From contig NZ_FQUP01000001.1 of assembly GCF_900129325.1 (NCBI RefSeq), positions 620,001-684,000 of the forward strand: 64,000 nucleotides of DNA, given 5' to 3'. Positions 54,496-63,966 of this stretch are shown in pieces. A program made the translations under genes and the position numbers. The notes below the pieces were generated by a model, which was not told the origin of the DNA, did no database searches, and saw only the letters and a program-made list of their open reading frames with translations. The stretch is from Kaistia soli DSM 19436. GTDB taxonomy: Bacteria; Pseudomonadota; Alphaproteobacteria; Rhizobiales; Kaistiaceae. The number at the start of each line of letters is the position of its first letter. The stretch's first letter is position 1.

Positions 54496-55560
54496 TCAGG
54501 CGAGGATATTGGCGGTGATCCGTCCGGCAAGCTCCTTCGGATCGGTCGTCTGGTCGATGACGCTGATCAGCTGGAGCTCCTCGATGCCAAGCTGAACCTG
54601 CGCCTGCAGCTCCGCCCCGACCGGATGATCGTGCCAGACCAGGGAGGCGAGATCCTCATGCAGGTCCTCATAGGCGAAGTTCGGCTTCAGATTGTCGAGA
54701 TACCAGCGGGCGACCTCGTCCGGATGGGCGCCGGTATATTCGTGGATCTCGATATTCGCCTCGGCGAGGCGGCGGATGGCATCCTTGTTGGCCTCGAGGA
54801 ACGGACCGTTGACGCCGAGCACGCAGCAGAGATGCCCCTCGAACAGACCCGTCTGGGTATCCGCGACCTGGAACAGATCGAACTGCTTGCGCAGGCCCCA
54901 GGCCCAGGGATCGAGATGAACCAGTGCATCGGCCTGGCCGCGCTTGACCGTCTCACCGAGCAGGTCGAACGGCGCCACGGTCCAGTTGACGTCGCGCTCG
55001 GGATCGAGGCCCGACTTGGCCAGCGCGATCTGGAAGGAATGCTTCGGCGGGCTGGCCGGATCATAGGCGACGATCGTCTTGCCCTTGAGGCCGGCGAGCG
55101 TCGTGATTCCCGACTCCCTCGAGGCGAGGAGACGCGTGCAGCCGCCATGCGAGCCGACGAAGAGCTTGACGTCGAGGCCCTGCTCCAGCGGCTTCAGCCA
55201 GTCGAGAAGCAGCCCGGCGCCGGCATCGGCCTTGTTGGTCGCGAGCGCCTGGATCAGCGTCTGGCCACTGGCGCCCTGATAGAAGAGTTCGACGTCGAGA
55301 TCGTGCTTGGCATAGAAGCCCTTGGCGAGGCCGAAGGCGAGCGGCGAATGGCAGGCGGCGACCTCGGTCCAGGCGAGGCGCAGCTTGGTCGGGTTGCCGG
55401 CGATGGCGCGCGTCACGCCCCGTCCCCCGGCGAAGCCGAGTGCCGTCGCCGCGCCGGCGGCACCGGCGAGCCTCAAAGCCGATCGCCGCGAAAGGCCGGA
55501 CTTAGCAACCGCAGCTTCGTTCAACGTGCCGGAGGCGATGGGCGACCTGCGCAATGCCAT
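54496..55560 (-). CDS. ssuA: Sulfonate/taurine-type substrate-binding protein, Tat-exported
   Basis: 354 residues. A twin-arginine leader (LSRRSALRLAGAAGAATALG) ends near residue 54. The mature part has the NMT1/SsuA fold: LRLAWTEVAACHSPLAFGLA, GLLLDWLKPLEQGLDVKLF, and GKTIVAYDPASPPKHSF. HLDPWAW and CCVLGVNGPFLEANKDAIRR are also typical. It presents an alkanesulfonate, aryl sulfonate or similar anion to the permease. It is the first gene of the leftward operon, 11 bp before the permease, with a perfect palindrome 80 bp upstream. Confidence 0.83.
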   Translation of the reverse strand: MALRRSPIASGTLNEAAVAKSGLSRRSALRLAGAAGAATALGFAGGRGVTRAIAGNPTKLRLAWTEVAACHSPLAFGLAKGFYAKHDLDVELFYQGASGQTLIQALATNKADAGAGLLLDWLKPLEQGLDVKLFVGSHGGCTRLLASRESGITTLAGLKGKTIVAYDPASPPKHSFQIALAKSGLDPERDVNWTVAPFDLLGETVKRGQADALVHLDPWAWGLRKQFDLFQVADTQTGLFEGHLCCVLGVNGPFLEANKDAIRRLAEANIEIHEYTGAHPDEVARWYLDNLKPNFAYEDLHEDLASLVWHDHPVGAELQAQVQLGIEELQLISVIDQTTDPKELAGRITANILA

Positions 55561-55639
55561 GATGCGATCCTCGGTTCGACGTGTTGAGGCGATGAGTCTA
55601 GCGCGCTTCCAGGGGTCCGAACAGATAGACGACTAAAAC

Positions 55640-55659
55640 TATAGACTAACTAGTCTATA
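55640..55659. promoter_or_regulatory. Perfect palindromic operator upstream of ssuA
   Basis: TATAGACTA-AC-TAGTCTATA has two perfect 9-bp arms in an AT-rich pocket of otherwise G+C-rich DNA. It is about 80 bp upstream of the ssuA start, where a promoter is expected. No regulator gene lies beside it, so a global sulfur-status regulator is likely. Rest of the 55561-55820 spacer shows no gene. Confidence 0.6.
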
Positions 55660-55820
55660 TGAAACGAAAAGCTTTCGCGGCAAGATGCTTCGCGGCGCAT
55701 CGGCGTTCTTGATCACACACATGCACTGATCAAGAAGCCGCCGGACCTCAACGCGGCGATGCCGTCCGCAATCCTCGGGCATCGCGGCATGGCCGGCGCT
55801 CATGCGCGCGCCGGGCGGCC

Positions 55821-57467
55821 TTAGCCAGGGAGGCTCGCCCCGACGGCGTCCAGACCTGCGACATGCGCCGGAATGGCCGCGACCAGCTTCTGCGTGAACA
55901 GATGCTGCGGGTTGCCGAGGACCTCTTCGGTCGGACCACGCTCGACAACCCTGCCGCCAAACATGACCAGCACCTCGTCGCTCACCTGACGGATGACGCC
56001 GAGATCGTGCGAGATGAAGAGATAGGCGACGCCCGTCTCGCGCTGCAACTCGTCGAGCAGTTCCAGCACCTGCGCCTGCACCGACACATCGAGCGCCGAG
56101 ACCGGCTCGTCGCAGACGATGACCTTAGGGCTCGCCGCGAGGCTGCGGGCAATCGCGATGCGCTGGCGCTGGCCGCCGGACAATTGCAAGGGCCGTCGCC
56201 CAGCGGTTTCGACCGGCAGACGGACGCGCTCCAGCAATTCGCCGATGCGTGTGGCATGCTCCGCAGCGGGGACGCCGCCCGCATCGAGCGCGTCACCGAG
56301 GATTTCGGCCACCGTCCAGCGCGGATCGAACGAACTCAGCGGATCCTGGTAGACGACGCCGAGATGCGGCCTCTGTCGCCGTCGGTCGCGCTCGCGCACC
56401 CTCGCCTCGCCTGAGCCTGCCCAGGGCGCGCCATCGAACCGGACCGCGCCGTGGTCAGGATCGAGCAGCCCGAGCGCGATCCGCGCGGTGGTCGATTTGC
56501 CAGAGCCGCTCTCGCCGACAATGCCGATCGTCCGGCCCGCCTTCAGCGCGAAGCCGACATCGTCGACCGCGACCCGATCGACACCGTCCGGACCGACATA
56601 GGACTTCACCAGGCCGTCCGCTTCGAGGACCGTCTCGGTCGTAGCCGGCGCCGCGCGGGGCTTCCGCGGCCGCGCGCCGGGAACGGAGTTGATCAGGAGC
56701 CGCGTATAGGCGTGGCGCGGCCGGCTCAGCACCTCGGCTGTCGGCCCCTGCTCCATCGCCTCGCCATGATTGAGCACGACGACCTCGTCGGCGATGCGCG
56801 AAACGACCGCGAGATCGTGGCTGATGATGAGAAGCCCGGTACCGCGCTGCTTGATGGTCTCGAGCAGCGCAAGGATCTGCGCCTGCACCGTTGTATCCAG
56901 CGCCGTCGTCGGCTCATCCGCAATCAGGATCGGCGGATCGAGCGCGAGCGCCGTGGCAATGAGCGCGCGCTGGCGCAAGCCCCCGGAGAGCTGATCCGGC
57001 CGCTGGCGCGCCCGCAGCTCGGGTTCCGGGATGCCGACGCTGTCGAGCAGTTCGAGTACGCGCCGCTTGCGGCTGGCTGCCGTACCCCAGCCATGGGCCG
57101 CGAGCGCCTCGGCAATCTCGTCGCCGACGACGCGCAGCGGATCGAGCGAGACCAGCGCATCCTGCAGCACGAAGCCGATGTCCTTGCCGCGCAGCCGCCG
57201 CCAAGCGCGCTCATCAAGGGCCGAGAGGTCAATGTTGCCATAGCGCAGCGCACGCGCCGTTACGTCGGCGCCGTCTCCGGCCAGCCCGACCAGTGAGCGG
57301 GCGGTGACACTCTTGCCGGAGCCGGATTCGCCGACAAGCGCGACGGCCTTGCCCGGCGCGACGGTGAACGACACATCGCTGACCACGCGCCGCCTGTGCA
57401 CGCCACGCCCAAGCGTGACCGCGAGGCCTTCGACCACCAGCGCCGGCCTGACTGTCGCTTCGGTCAT
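55821..57467 (-). CDS. Dpp/Opp-type ABC transporter ATPase, DppD-DppF fusion
   Basis: 548 residues with two complete ATPase domains. Domain 1 (about 8-260): GESGSGKSVTA, LSGGLRQRALIATAL, ILIADEPTTALD, ISHDLAVVSRIAD. Domain 2 (about 285-540): GESGSGKSTTARIALGLL, VYQDPLSSFDPRWTV, LSGGQRQRIAIARSL, VIVCDEPVSALD, ISHDLGVIRQVSD. Each is followed by the dipeptide-transporter C-terminal motif (P-Y/R-T-R/Q-L/K-L). One polypeptide therefore supplies both ATPases of a peptide/nickel-class importer. The start overlaps the DppC-like stop by 4 bp. Confidence 0.9.
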   Translation of the reverse strand: MTEATVRPALVVEGLAVTLGRGVHRRRVVSDVSFTVAPGKAVALVGESGSGKSVTARSLVGLAGDGADVTARALRYGNIDLSALDERAWRRLRGKDIGFVLQDALVSLDPLRVVGDEIAEALAAHGWGTAASRKRRVLELLDSVGIPEPELRARQRPDQLSGGLRQRALIATALALDPPILIADEPTTALDTTVQAQILALLETIKQRGTGLLIISHDLAVVSRIADEVVVLNHGEAMEQGPTAEVLSRPRHAYTRLLINSVPGARPRKPRAAPATTETVLEADGLVKSYVGPDGVDRVAVDDVGFALKAGRTIGIVGESGSGKSTTARIALGLLDPDHGAVRFDGAPWAGSGEARVRERDRRRQRPHLGVVYQDPLSSFDPRWTVAEILGDALDAGGVPAAEHATRIGELLERVRLPVETAGRRPLQLSGGQRQRIAIARSLAASPKVIVCDEPVSALDVSVQAQVLELLDELQRETGVAYLFISHDLGVIRQVSDEVLVMFGGRVVERGPTEEVLGNPQHLFTQKLVAAIPAHVAGLDAVGASLPG

Positions 57468-58339
57468 GGCAGCCGGCCTTCGAGGCGGCGCTGCAGATAG
57501 CGGCCGACCATGGTGGTCGACAGCGTCGTCAGCACGATGAAGAGGCCAGGGAAGAAGGTCACCCACCAGGCGCGCTGCACGAAGTCGCGGCCCATCGACA
57601 GCATTGTGCCCCATTCGGCGGCCGGCGGCTTGGCGCCGAGGCCGAGAAAGGACAGCGCCGACGACCAGACGATCGCCTGGCCAATGCCCATCGTCACCGT
57701 GACGATCAGCGGCCGCATGGCGTTCGGCAGGATATGGCGGCGGATGATCCGGGCTGGCGAATGGCCGAGCGCGCGCGCCGCCTCGACATAGCCGGCATGG
57801 CGCGCGCTGACGACCTGTCCGAGCACCATCCGCGCATAACCGGGGACATTGCCGATGCCGGTCGCGATGATCAGCGGCCCGATGCCGTTGCCGAGATGCG
57901 AGGCGAAGAGCAGCGCCAGGATGAGCGTGGGGAACGAGAACAGGACGTCGAGCGTCCATCCGACGGCGCGCTGCGTGATGCGGCCGCCGAGGCCGCCGAT
58001 AAGGCCGAGCGCAATGGCAAGGGTCATCGACACCGCGACCGCGCCGACGCCTAGCAGCAGCGATTGGCGGGCGCCATAGATGACGCGGGTGAAGATATCG
58101 CGGCCGGACTGGTCGGTGCCGAAGAGATGCGCCGGACCCGGCGGCTGGAACGCCTCGCGCGGCGCGATCGCAAGCGGATTGGCGGCCGTGAACAGCCTTG
58201 GCTCGATCGCTGCGAGGATGAGGAGAACGAGGAACAGGCACGGGATCACGGCGCTCGCGGGCGGCAGCCGGCCGATACGGATGTGCGAGGCGATGGCGCG
58301 GCCGGGCAGGGCGTCGGACAAAGTCATGGGCGATGTCAT
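57464..58339 (-). CDS. Dpp/Opp-type ABC transporter permease, DppC class
   Basis: 291 residues. The DppC N-terminal motif HLFGTDQSGRDIFTRVIYGAR and the EAA loop AARALGHSPARIIRRHILPN are clear, with SFLGLGAKPPAAEWGTML near the C-terminus. Five to six membrane helices are expected. It overlaps its neighbours by 4 bp on both sides (ATGA), so the operon is fully coupled. Confidence 0.92.
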   Translation of the reverse strand: MTSPMTLSDALPGRAIASHIRIGRLPPASAVIPCLFLVLLILAAIEPRLFTAANPLAIAPREAFQPPGPAHLFGTDQSGRDIFTRVIYGARQSLLLGVGAVAVSMTLAIALGLIGGLGGRITQRAVGWTLDVLFSFPTLILALLFASHLGNGIGPLIIATGIGNVPGYARMVLGQVVSARHAGYVEAARALGHSPARIIRRHILPNAMRPLIVTVTMGIGQAIVWSSALSFLGLGAKPPAAEWGTMLSMGRDFVQRAWWVTFFPGLFIVLTTLSTTMVGRYLQRRLEGRLP

Positions 58340-59337
58340 AGGTGCTGCGCCTTCAGACGGGGATCAACGAGGACGAAGATGAGATCGGCGGCGGCGCTCG
58401 CCAGGATGTAGACGAGCGTCACCAACAGCGTGACGCCGATCGTCAGCGGCATGTCCTGCCGCGTCACCGCCTGATAGAGCACGCGGCCGAGCCCCTGCCG
58501 CGAGAAGATGACTTCGACCAGCACCGCATTGCCGATCAGCGAGCCGACCGCCCAGGCCGACAGGCTGATCCCGGGAAGCACGGCGTGGCGCAGCGCATGG
58601 CGCCAGCGCACCGCCCCGTCGGAGAGGCCGCGAGTCCTTGCCGACAGGATGAACGGCTGGTCGAGCGCGAGTTCGAGCGACTCGCGCGTCACCTGCGCCA
58701 GGAAGCCGGCAAGCGGCAGTGCGAGCGCGAGGGTCGGCAGGACGAGGCTAAGCGCGCCTTGATTGCCCTGTGGCGGGAACCAGCGGAGGCCGAAGGCGAA
58801 GATCGCAAGCAACACCAGCGCCAGCCAGAATTGCGGCAGCGCGGCGCTGATCGTCTCAAGCGCCGAGCCAAGCCCTTGCAGCAGCGGATGGCGGCGCGTC
58901 GTCGCCATCACGGAGGCGAGCGCCAGTAGCCAGGCAACGACGATGGAGGAAGCCATCAGCTGCAGAGTCGGGCCCACCTGGGCCGCGATCACGTCGACGA
59001 CCGGCTGGCGCTGCGAGAACGACATGCCGAGATTGCCGCTGGCAAGGCGGCTCATATAGAGGCCGTACTGGACGTGCAGGGGCTGGTCGAGCCCGAACTC
59101 GGCGATCGTGGCGGCGATCGTGGCTGGGCTCGGATTGGCGGTCGGGCCGCCGAGAACGGCCCGGACAGGATCGCCCGGCGTCAGATGCAGGGCGAAGAAG
59201 GTGACGGTCGCGGAGGCGAAGAGGACCAGCACTGCCGCCAGCACGCGAGAGAGGACACGGCGGCCTGCCGATCCGATCCGGCGGCGGGAGAGGAGGCCCG
59301 CCGCAGTGCCTGCCGCCGAGACCGTCACCGAGCTCAC
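58336..59337 (-). CDS. Dpp/Opp-type ABC transporter permease, DppB class
   Basis: 333 residues from a GTG at 59337 that overlaps the binding-protein stop (GTGA); a longer open frame upstream is antisense noise. DppB features are TFFALHLTPGDPVRAVLG, an FGLDQPLHVQYGLYMSRLAS block and the EAA-type loop SARTRGLSDGAVRWRHALRH. The C-terminal VDPRLK is the usual DppB ending. It forms the channel with the DppC-like protein. Confidence 0.9.
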   Translation of the reverse strand: MSSVTVSAAGTAAGLLSRRRIGSAGRRVLSRVLAAVLVLFASATVTFFALHLTPGDPVRAVLGGPTANPSPATIAATIAEFGLDQPLHVQYGLYMSRLASGNLGMSFSQRQPVVDVIAAQVGPTLQLMASSIVVAWLLALASVMATTRRHPLLQGLGSALETISAALPQFWLALVLLAIFAFGLRWFPPQGNQGALSLVLPTLALALPLAGFLAQVTRESLELALDQPFILSARTRGLSDGAVRWRHALRHAVLPGISLSAWAVGSLIGNAVLVEVIFSRQGLGRVLYQAVTRQDMPLTIGVTLLVTLVYILASAAADLIFVLVDPRLKAQHL

Positions 59338-60983
59338 TTCTGGACCCAGGCGTCGTAGAGGGTCGTCACCGAGAGCGACGGCTCGAGCCGCACGCCCTTC
59401 GCGGTCTTGTAGACGCCGAGGCGGGTCGACTGCGGGAAGGTCAGCACCTGCAGGAAGTTGGAGGCGACGATCTTCTGGGCGTCGTAGTAGAGCTTGCGCC
59501 GTGCCTCCGGGTCCTGCGTCTCTAGCGCCTTGTTCACCAGGGCATCGAATTCGGCATTCTTGAAGCCGGATGCGTTCTGGTGATAGCCGCCCGAACCGGC
59601 CGCGCCCAAGAACTCCGAACTGAGCACGATGCGCAGGACATCGGCGGTGTTGGTGTTCCAGTATTCGGGAATGACGTCGTAGTTCCACGTCGCCTGGCGG
59701 TCGAGCCATTCGCTGAAGCCGAGCGGCTCGAGCTGGACGTCGAAGCCGGTGCCGATCGCCGTCGCCTGGATCTGCTCCCACAGCGAGCGCTCGGCCGGCC
59801 CCTGGAAGTCGCCGATCGGGACATGGATCGTCAGCGGCTTGCCGTCCTTCTGGCGGATGCCGTTGGCGTCCTTTTCCGTCCAGCCGGCTTCATCGAGCAG
59901 CGCGTTGGCGCGCTCCGGATCATAGTCGTAGAGGCTCTTGAAATCGGGCGTCGCGAAGGGCGTCGCGGCGCTGAGCGGGCCGGGGGCGCGCTTGTAGCGA
60001 CCGAAGAAGACGCTATCGAGCGCGCTGGAGATGTCGGCCGAACGCACGAAGGCCTCGCGGACGCGGATATCGTCGAACGGCGCGCGGGTGGTATTGATCG
60101 CGCCGTTGGTCGGGTTGCCCGGCCGATCGGCGATGATCAGCTTGAGGTCCGGGTTCTGCTCGGCCTCTGCCTCCGATTCCGGCGGCACCGCCTCGATGAC
60201 GTCGACATCGCCGCTCGCGAGCGAGGCAAAGCGCACGGACGGCTCAGGAATGAACTTCCAGATAACCTGATCGAGATAGGCCGGCCCCTGATGCGCAGCC
60301 GTCGGCGGGGCCGAGTTGTAGTCCGGATTGCGCTCGAGCACGATCTGGCTCTGGCGGTCCCACTTGATGATCTTGAACGGGCCGGTGCCAACCGGGGTCT
60401 CGCAGTTCTCGTTGCGCGGACGGGCAAGCGCGCCCGGCGCCTCGATGCCGAGGAAGCCCTGCGCCAGCACTTCGAGGAAGGCCGCATAGGGCTTCGACAG
60501 CGTGACGACGGCGGTGAACTCGTCCGGCGTCTCGGTCTTCACATATTGCTGGATGTAGCCGCCGGCGGTGGACGATTGCGTCGCCGGGTTCTTGATGTGG
60601 TCGAGATTGGCCTTCAGCGCCGCGGCGTTGAACTTCTCGCCATTGGTGAATTTCACGTCGTCGCGGAGCTTGAACGTATAGGTCTTGCCGTCGTCCGAGA
60701 CGGTCCAGCTCTTGGCGAGCCAAGGCCCAATGTTGCCGTCCTTGTCCTGCGAGACGAGGGAATCCGTATATTGCTGGGCGATGAACACCTGCGGCATGTC
60801 GCCGTCGACATGCGGATCGAGGCAGGTCGGCTCGCGGTCGGTCGCGTAGATCAGCGTGCCGCCCTTGACCGGCTCGTCGGCGCCGAAGGCCGGCAGGATC
60901 GCGGCGCCGAGCGCTGCGAGGCCAACGGAGGCGAGCAAACTCGTGGTGCGCGCCGGTTGGCGCCACCTGTTCAGGGTCATCAT
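59334..60983 (-). CDS. Dpp/Opp-type ABC transporter substrate-binding protein (SBP_bac_5)
   Basis: 549 residues with a signal peptide ending LPAFGADE near residue 35. Family 5 features include CLDPHVDGDMPQVFIAQQY, the block LAKSWTVSDDGKTYTFKLRD, and VKFTNGEKFNAAALKANLDH, followed by VGTGPFKIIKWDRQ. The ligand may be a peptide, glutathione-like thiol, nickel or another small polar compound. The gene lies between a DszA-type monooxygenase and the rest of the importer, so an organosulfur ligand is favoured. Confidence 0.9.
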   Translation of the reverse strand: MMTLNRWRQPARTTSLLASVGLAALGAAILPAFGADEPVKGGTLIYATDREPTCLDPHVDGDMPQVFIAQQYTDSLVSQDKDGNIGPWLAKSWTVSDDGKTYTFKLRDDVKFTNGEKFNAAALKANLDHIKNPATQSSTAGGYIQQYVKTETPDEFTAVVTLSKPYAAFLEVLAQGFLGIEAPGALARPRNENCETPVGTGPFKIIKWDRQSQIVLERNPDYNSAPPTAAHQGPAYLDQVIWKFIPEPSVRFASLASGDVDVIEAVPPESEAEAEQNPDLKLIIADRPGNPTNGAINTTRAPFDDIRVREAFVRSADISSALDSVFFGRYKRAPGPLSAATPFATPDFKSLYDYDPERANALLDEAGWTEKDANGIRQKDGKPLTIHVPIGDFQGPAERSLWEQIQATAIGTGFDVQLEPLGFSEWLDRQATWNYDVIPEYWNTNTADVLRIVLSSEFLGAAGSGGYHQNASGFKNAEFDALVNKALETQDPEARRKLYYDAQKIVASNFLQVLTFPQSTRLGVYKTAKGVRLEPSLSVTTLYDAWVQK

Positions 60984-61034
60984 GGATCAGATCCTCTTGG
61001 GAACGTGAATGTCTGAAGGCGTGAGGCAGCTGGA

Positions 61035-62450
61035 CTATCCGGCGGCGGCAAGCGGTTGTTCGCGGGCGAGCGCTTCGGCGCGCTTCACCGCCTCGATGTC
61101 GCGGTAGCGGGCGCCCGGATGGTTCTCGGGCAGATAGGGACCATCGCCGAACAGCTTCTCGCGCAGCGTGCCGGGCGCGTAGGCGGACGGGTAGGCGCCG
61201 CGCCGCTGCAGCTCGGGCACGAGATAGCCGACGATGTCCTCGAAGGTACCGGGCTCGATCGCGTAGCAGAGGTTGAAGCCGTCGACATCGGTCTCGGCGA
61301 CCCAGTCCTGGAGGATGTCGGCCACTGTCTCGGCCGAACCGACGAAGACCGGCCCGGCCCCGCCGATGCCACCCCAGCGGGCGAGTTCCTCGATCGTCCA
61401 GGGCTTGTCGCGATCCTCGAGCCGATCCATCAGCGATGTGAGGCCGGGATTACCGACGCGGCGGACGAGATCCGTCGGCGCGAACGCTCCGAAATTGATG
61501 CCGCTCCAGCCCGACATGAAGACGAGGGAGCCTTCGAAGGAGGTGTACTCCTGCAGCTTTGCGAACTTCGCGGCCGCCTTGGCATCGGTCTCGTCGACGA
61601 TGACCGTGACGAGCGTGTAGACGTTGAGCTTGCGCGGATCTCGCCCGGCCGCCGCCGCCCGCGCGCGGATATCGGCGACATAGCTTTTCAGGAACGGCTT
61701 CGACAGCGCGCCGACGAAGACGCATTCCGCGTTGCGGCCGGCGAAGCTCCGGCCGGCCTCGGACTGGCCCGCCTGGAACAGCAGCGGCGTCCGCTGCGGC
61801 GAGGGCTCGCTGAGATGATAGCCCGGAACGTCGAAATGCCGGCCCTTGTGGCCGATCGCGTGCACCTTGGAGGGATCGGCGAAGATGCGGCGTGCCTTGT
61901 CGCGCAGCACGGCGCCGTCCTCCCAGCTGCCCTCGAACAGCTTGTAGAGCACCTCGAGATACTCTTCCGCGACGTCGTAACGATCGTCGTGCTGCTTGAG
62001 CCCGGTCTCGCCGACATTGCGCGCGCCGCTCTCGAGATAGGACGTAACAATGTTCCAGGCCACGCGGCCCTTGGTCAGGTGGTCGGCGGTCGAGAGGCGG
62101 CGGGCAAAGGTGTAGGGGTGTTCGAACGACGTCGAGGCCGTGATCCCGACGCCGATATGCTGGGTATCGATGGTGATCGGCACCGCAAGCTGGAGCGGGT
62201 CGTTAACGGGAATCTGCGCGGCCTGTAGCAGGGCGTGATCGATATTGCCGTTGTAGACATCGTAATATCCGACGACATCGGCAATGAAGATGCCATCAAA
62301 TATGCCGCCTTCAAGCAACTTCGCCAGCTTCACCCAGTGATCGACATCCTTGTATCGCCAGGATTGATCGTCAGGATGGGCCCAAAGGCCCGGAGACTGA
62401 TGCCCGACGCAGTTCATCTCGAATGCGTTGAAGCGAATATGCCGCGTCAC
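61035..62450 (-). CDS. NtaA/DszA family FMNH2-dependent monooxygenase (LLM class)
   Basis: 471 residues from a GTG at 62450. This start is supported by the partial paralogue at the window's right end, which begins MTRQIRFNAF against MTRHIRFNAF here. Family features are HQSPGLWAHPDD, LLEGGIFDGIFIADVVGYYD, GRVAWNIVTSYLESGARNVG and SPQRTPLLFQAGQSEAGRSF. Relatives (DszA, NtaA, SnaA, DmoA) need reduced flavin and cleave C-S or C-N bonds. A short frame ending MEIRK stops on GTGA, sharing bases with the start. It is upstream of the peptide-class importer, 51 bp away on the same strand. Confidence 0.88.
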   Translation of the reverse strand: MTRHIRFNAFEMNCVGHQSPGLWAHPDDQSWRYKDVDHWVKLAKLLEGGIFDGIFIADVVGYYDVYNGNIDHALLQAAQIPVNDPLQLAVPITIDTQHIGVGITASTSFEHPYTFARRLSTADHLTKGRVAWNIVTSYLESGARNVGETGLKQHDDRYDVAEEYLEVLYKLFEGSWEDGAVLRDKARRIFADPSKVHAIGHKGRHFDVPGYHLSEPSPQRTPLLFQAGQSEAGRSFAGRNAECVFVGALSKPFLKSYVADIRARAAAAGRDPRKLNVYTLVTVIVDETDAKAAAKFAKLQEYTSFEGSLVFMSGWSGINFGAFAPTDLVRRVGNPGLTSLMDRLEDRDKPWTIEELARWGGIGGAGPVFVGSAETVADILQDWVAETDVDGFNLCYAIEPGTFEDIVGYLVPELQRRGAYPSAYAPGTLREKLFGDGPYLPENHPGARYRDIEAVKRAEALAREQPLAAAG

Positions 62451-62719
62451 TTCCTGATTTCCATCGATGTCCGGTTGGCTTGATCCCTAGACGGTAGGCC
62501 ACGCCGAGCCTTGGCGACAGGAACGGACCATGCCTTGATAGCGAGCCCCGAGGAAAATTCGGCCAATGTCGGGCCGCAGGAAGACGCGAAACCACTCAGG
62601 GCACGAAATTTCACGACTGAGCCTATCGACAATATCGTCTTCCTGTATCGAACCCCGCCCGTCCGCTATCCCTGTTGCTAAGCCCAACGCGAGGGGCGGC
62701 AGCAGGTGGAACGAACGAC

Positions 62720-63946
62720 ATGACACAGATCGAGAATGGCTGGGGCGCCGGACCCTCGCTTGATTACGAGGTGCTGGCCGCACCGTTCCGCCCGGTCTTC
62801 GCGCGGATCGCCGAGGAGGCCGTCGCCCGCGAGGTGGATCGGCGGCTGCCATTCACGGAAATCGGATGGCTAAAGGAGGCCGGCTTCGGCGCGGTGCGCC
62901 TGCCGAGGGAGAGCGGCGGCAGCGGGGCGTCGCTCCCCGAGCTCTTTGCGCTGCTCATCGAATTGTCCGCGGCCGATTCAAACCTCACCCAGGCGCTTCG
63001 CGCCCATTTCGGCTTCACCGAGGATGTCGTCTCAAGCCGCGACGACGAGCATCGGCGGACCTGGTCGGCGCGGATCGCCGCCGGCGACATCGTCGGCAAC
63101 GCCTGGTCGGAAATCGGCGATGCAAAGCAGCAGACCTTCTCGACCCGGGTCGAGAAGAATGGCCATGGCTGGACATTGAACGGCGCCAAGTTTTACACGA
63201 CCGGGTCTCTGTTCGCCGAATGGATCGATGTCGGCGCCAGCGCCGAGGACGACGTCTCGGTCGGCGTCATCGTCGCCAGCAATAGCCCCGGTGTCGCCGT
63301 CGTCGACGACTGGGACGGCTTTGGCCAGATCGGAACGGCGAGCGGCACCGCGACCTTCACCGACGTCGTGGTCGAGGCGGAGCAGATCGTCGCCGACAAC
63401 GACCGCTTCCGCTATGGCCAGGCGTTCTTCCAGCTCGTGCATCTAGCGACGCTGGCCGGCGTCGGCCGAGCGGCGGCCTCCGACCTCGCCGCCCGCGTCG
63501 CGGCCCGGACCCGCCACTACACCAATGGCGCCGGTCCGCGGTCGAGCCAGGATCCGCAGGTGCTGCAGATCGTCGGACGCGTCCGCGCCGCCGCCTATGC
63601 CTCCGGCGCCATCGTGCTCAAGGCCGCCGAGGCTCTGCAGCGCGCCTTCGATGCGCGCCTTGCGGGCGACGAGGAGGCCGAGCGCCTTGCGACCAACATC
63701 GCCGACATCGAGGCCGCCCAGGCCCAGACCGTCGTGACAGACCTGATCCTCGAGGCGACCACGCTCGTCTTCGACGCCCTCGGCGCCTCGGCGACGCGCA
63801 AGGATGCCGCGCTCGACCGCTTCTGGCGCAACGCCCGGACGCTCTCCTCGCATAATCCGCGCATCTATAAGCATCGCATTATCGGCGACTTTGCCGTGAA
63901 CGGCACGCCCCATCCCGACCAGTGGCGCATCGGCCGCGTCGCCTGA
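62720..63946 (+). CDS. SfnB/DszC-like flavin-dependent oxidoreductase (acyl-CoA dehydrogenase fold)
   Basis: 408 residues from the ATG at 62720. The acyl-CoA dehydrogenase fold is clear: ESGGSGASLPELFALLIELS, NAWSEIGDAKQQTFSTRVEK, LNGAKFYTTGSLFAEWIDVG and a helical C-terminal domain with RFWRNARTLSSHNPRIYKHR. The RNARTLSSHNP.YK ending is typical of SfnB and DszC-type monooxygenases and of SfnB-family sulfur-acquisition oxidoreductases. It probably oxidises an organosulfur compound with FMNH2. It is divergent from the DszA-type gene and 20 bp ahead of a second one. Confidence 0.88.
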   Translation: MTQIENGWGAGPSLDYEVLAAPFRPVFARIAEEAVAREVDRRLPFTEIGWLKEAGFGAVRLPRESGGSGASLPELFALLIELSAADSNLTQALRAHFGFTEDVVSSRDDEHRRTWSARIAAGDIVGNAWSEIGDAKQQTFSTRVEKNGHGWTLNGAKFYTTGSLFAEWIDVGASAEDDVSVGVIVASNSPGVAVVDDWDGFGQIGTASGTATFTDVVVEAEQIVADNDRFRYGQAFFQLVHLATLAGVGRAAASDLAARVAARTRHYTNGAGPRSSQDPQVLQIVGRVRAAAYASGAIVLKAAEALQRAFDARLAGDEEAERLATNIADIEAAQAQTVVTDLILEATTLVFDALGASATRKDAALDRFWRNARTLSSHNPRIYKHRIIGDFAVNGTPHPDQWRIGRVA

Positions 63947-63966
63947 CGCCACGAGGAAGAGAGTCC

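Noticed and set aside
53462-55587. Two long plus-strand frames opposite ssuC and ssuA
   Set aside because: Same reason: shadows of genes with a clear Tat leader, membrane helices and EAA loop.
59580-61016. 478-codon plus-strand frame opposite the SBP_bac_5 gene
   Set aside because: No domain, and composition is typical of an antisense third-position frame.
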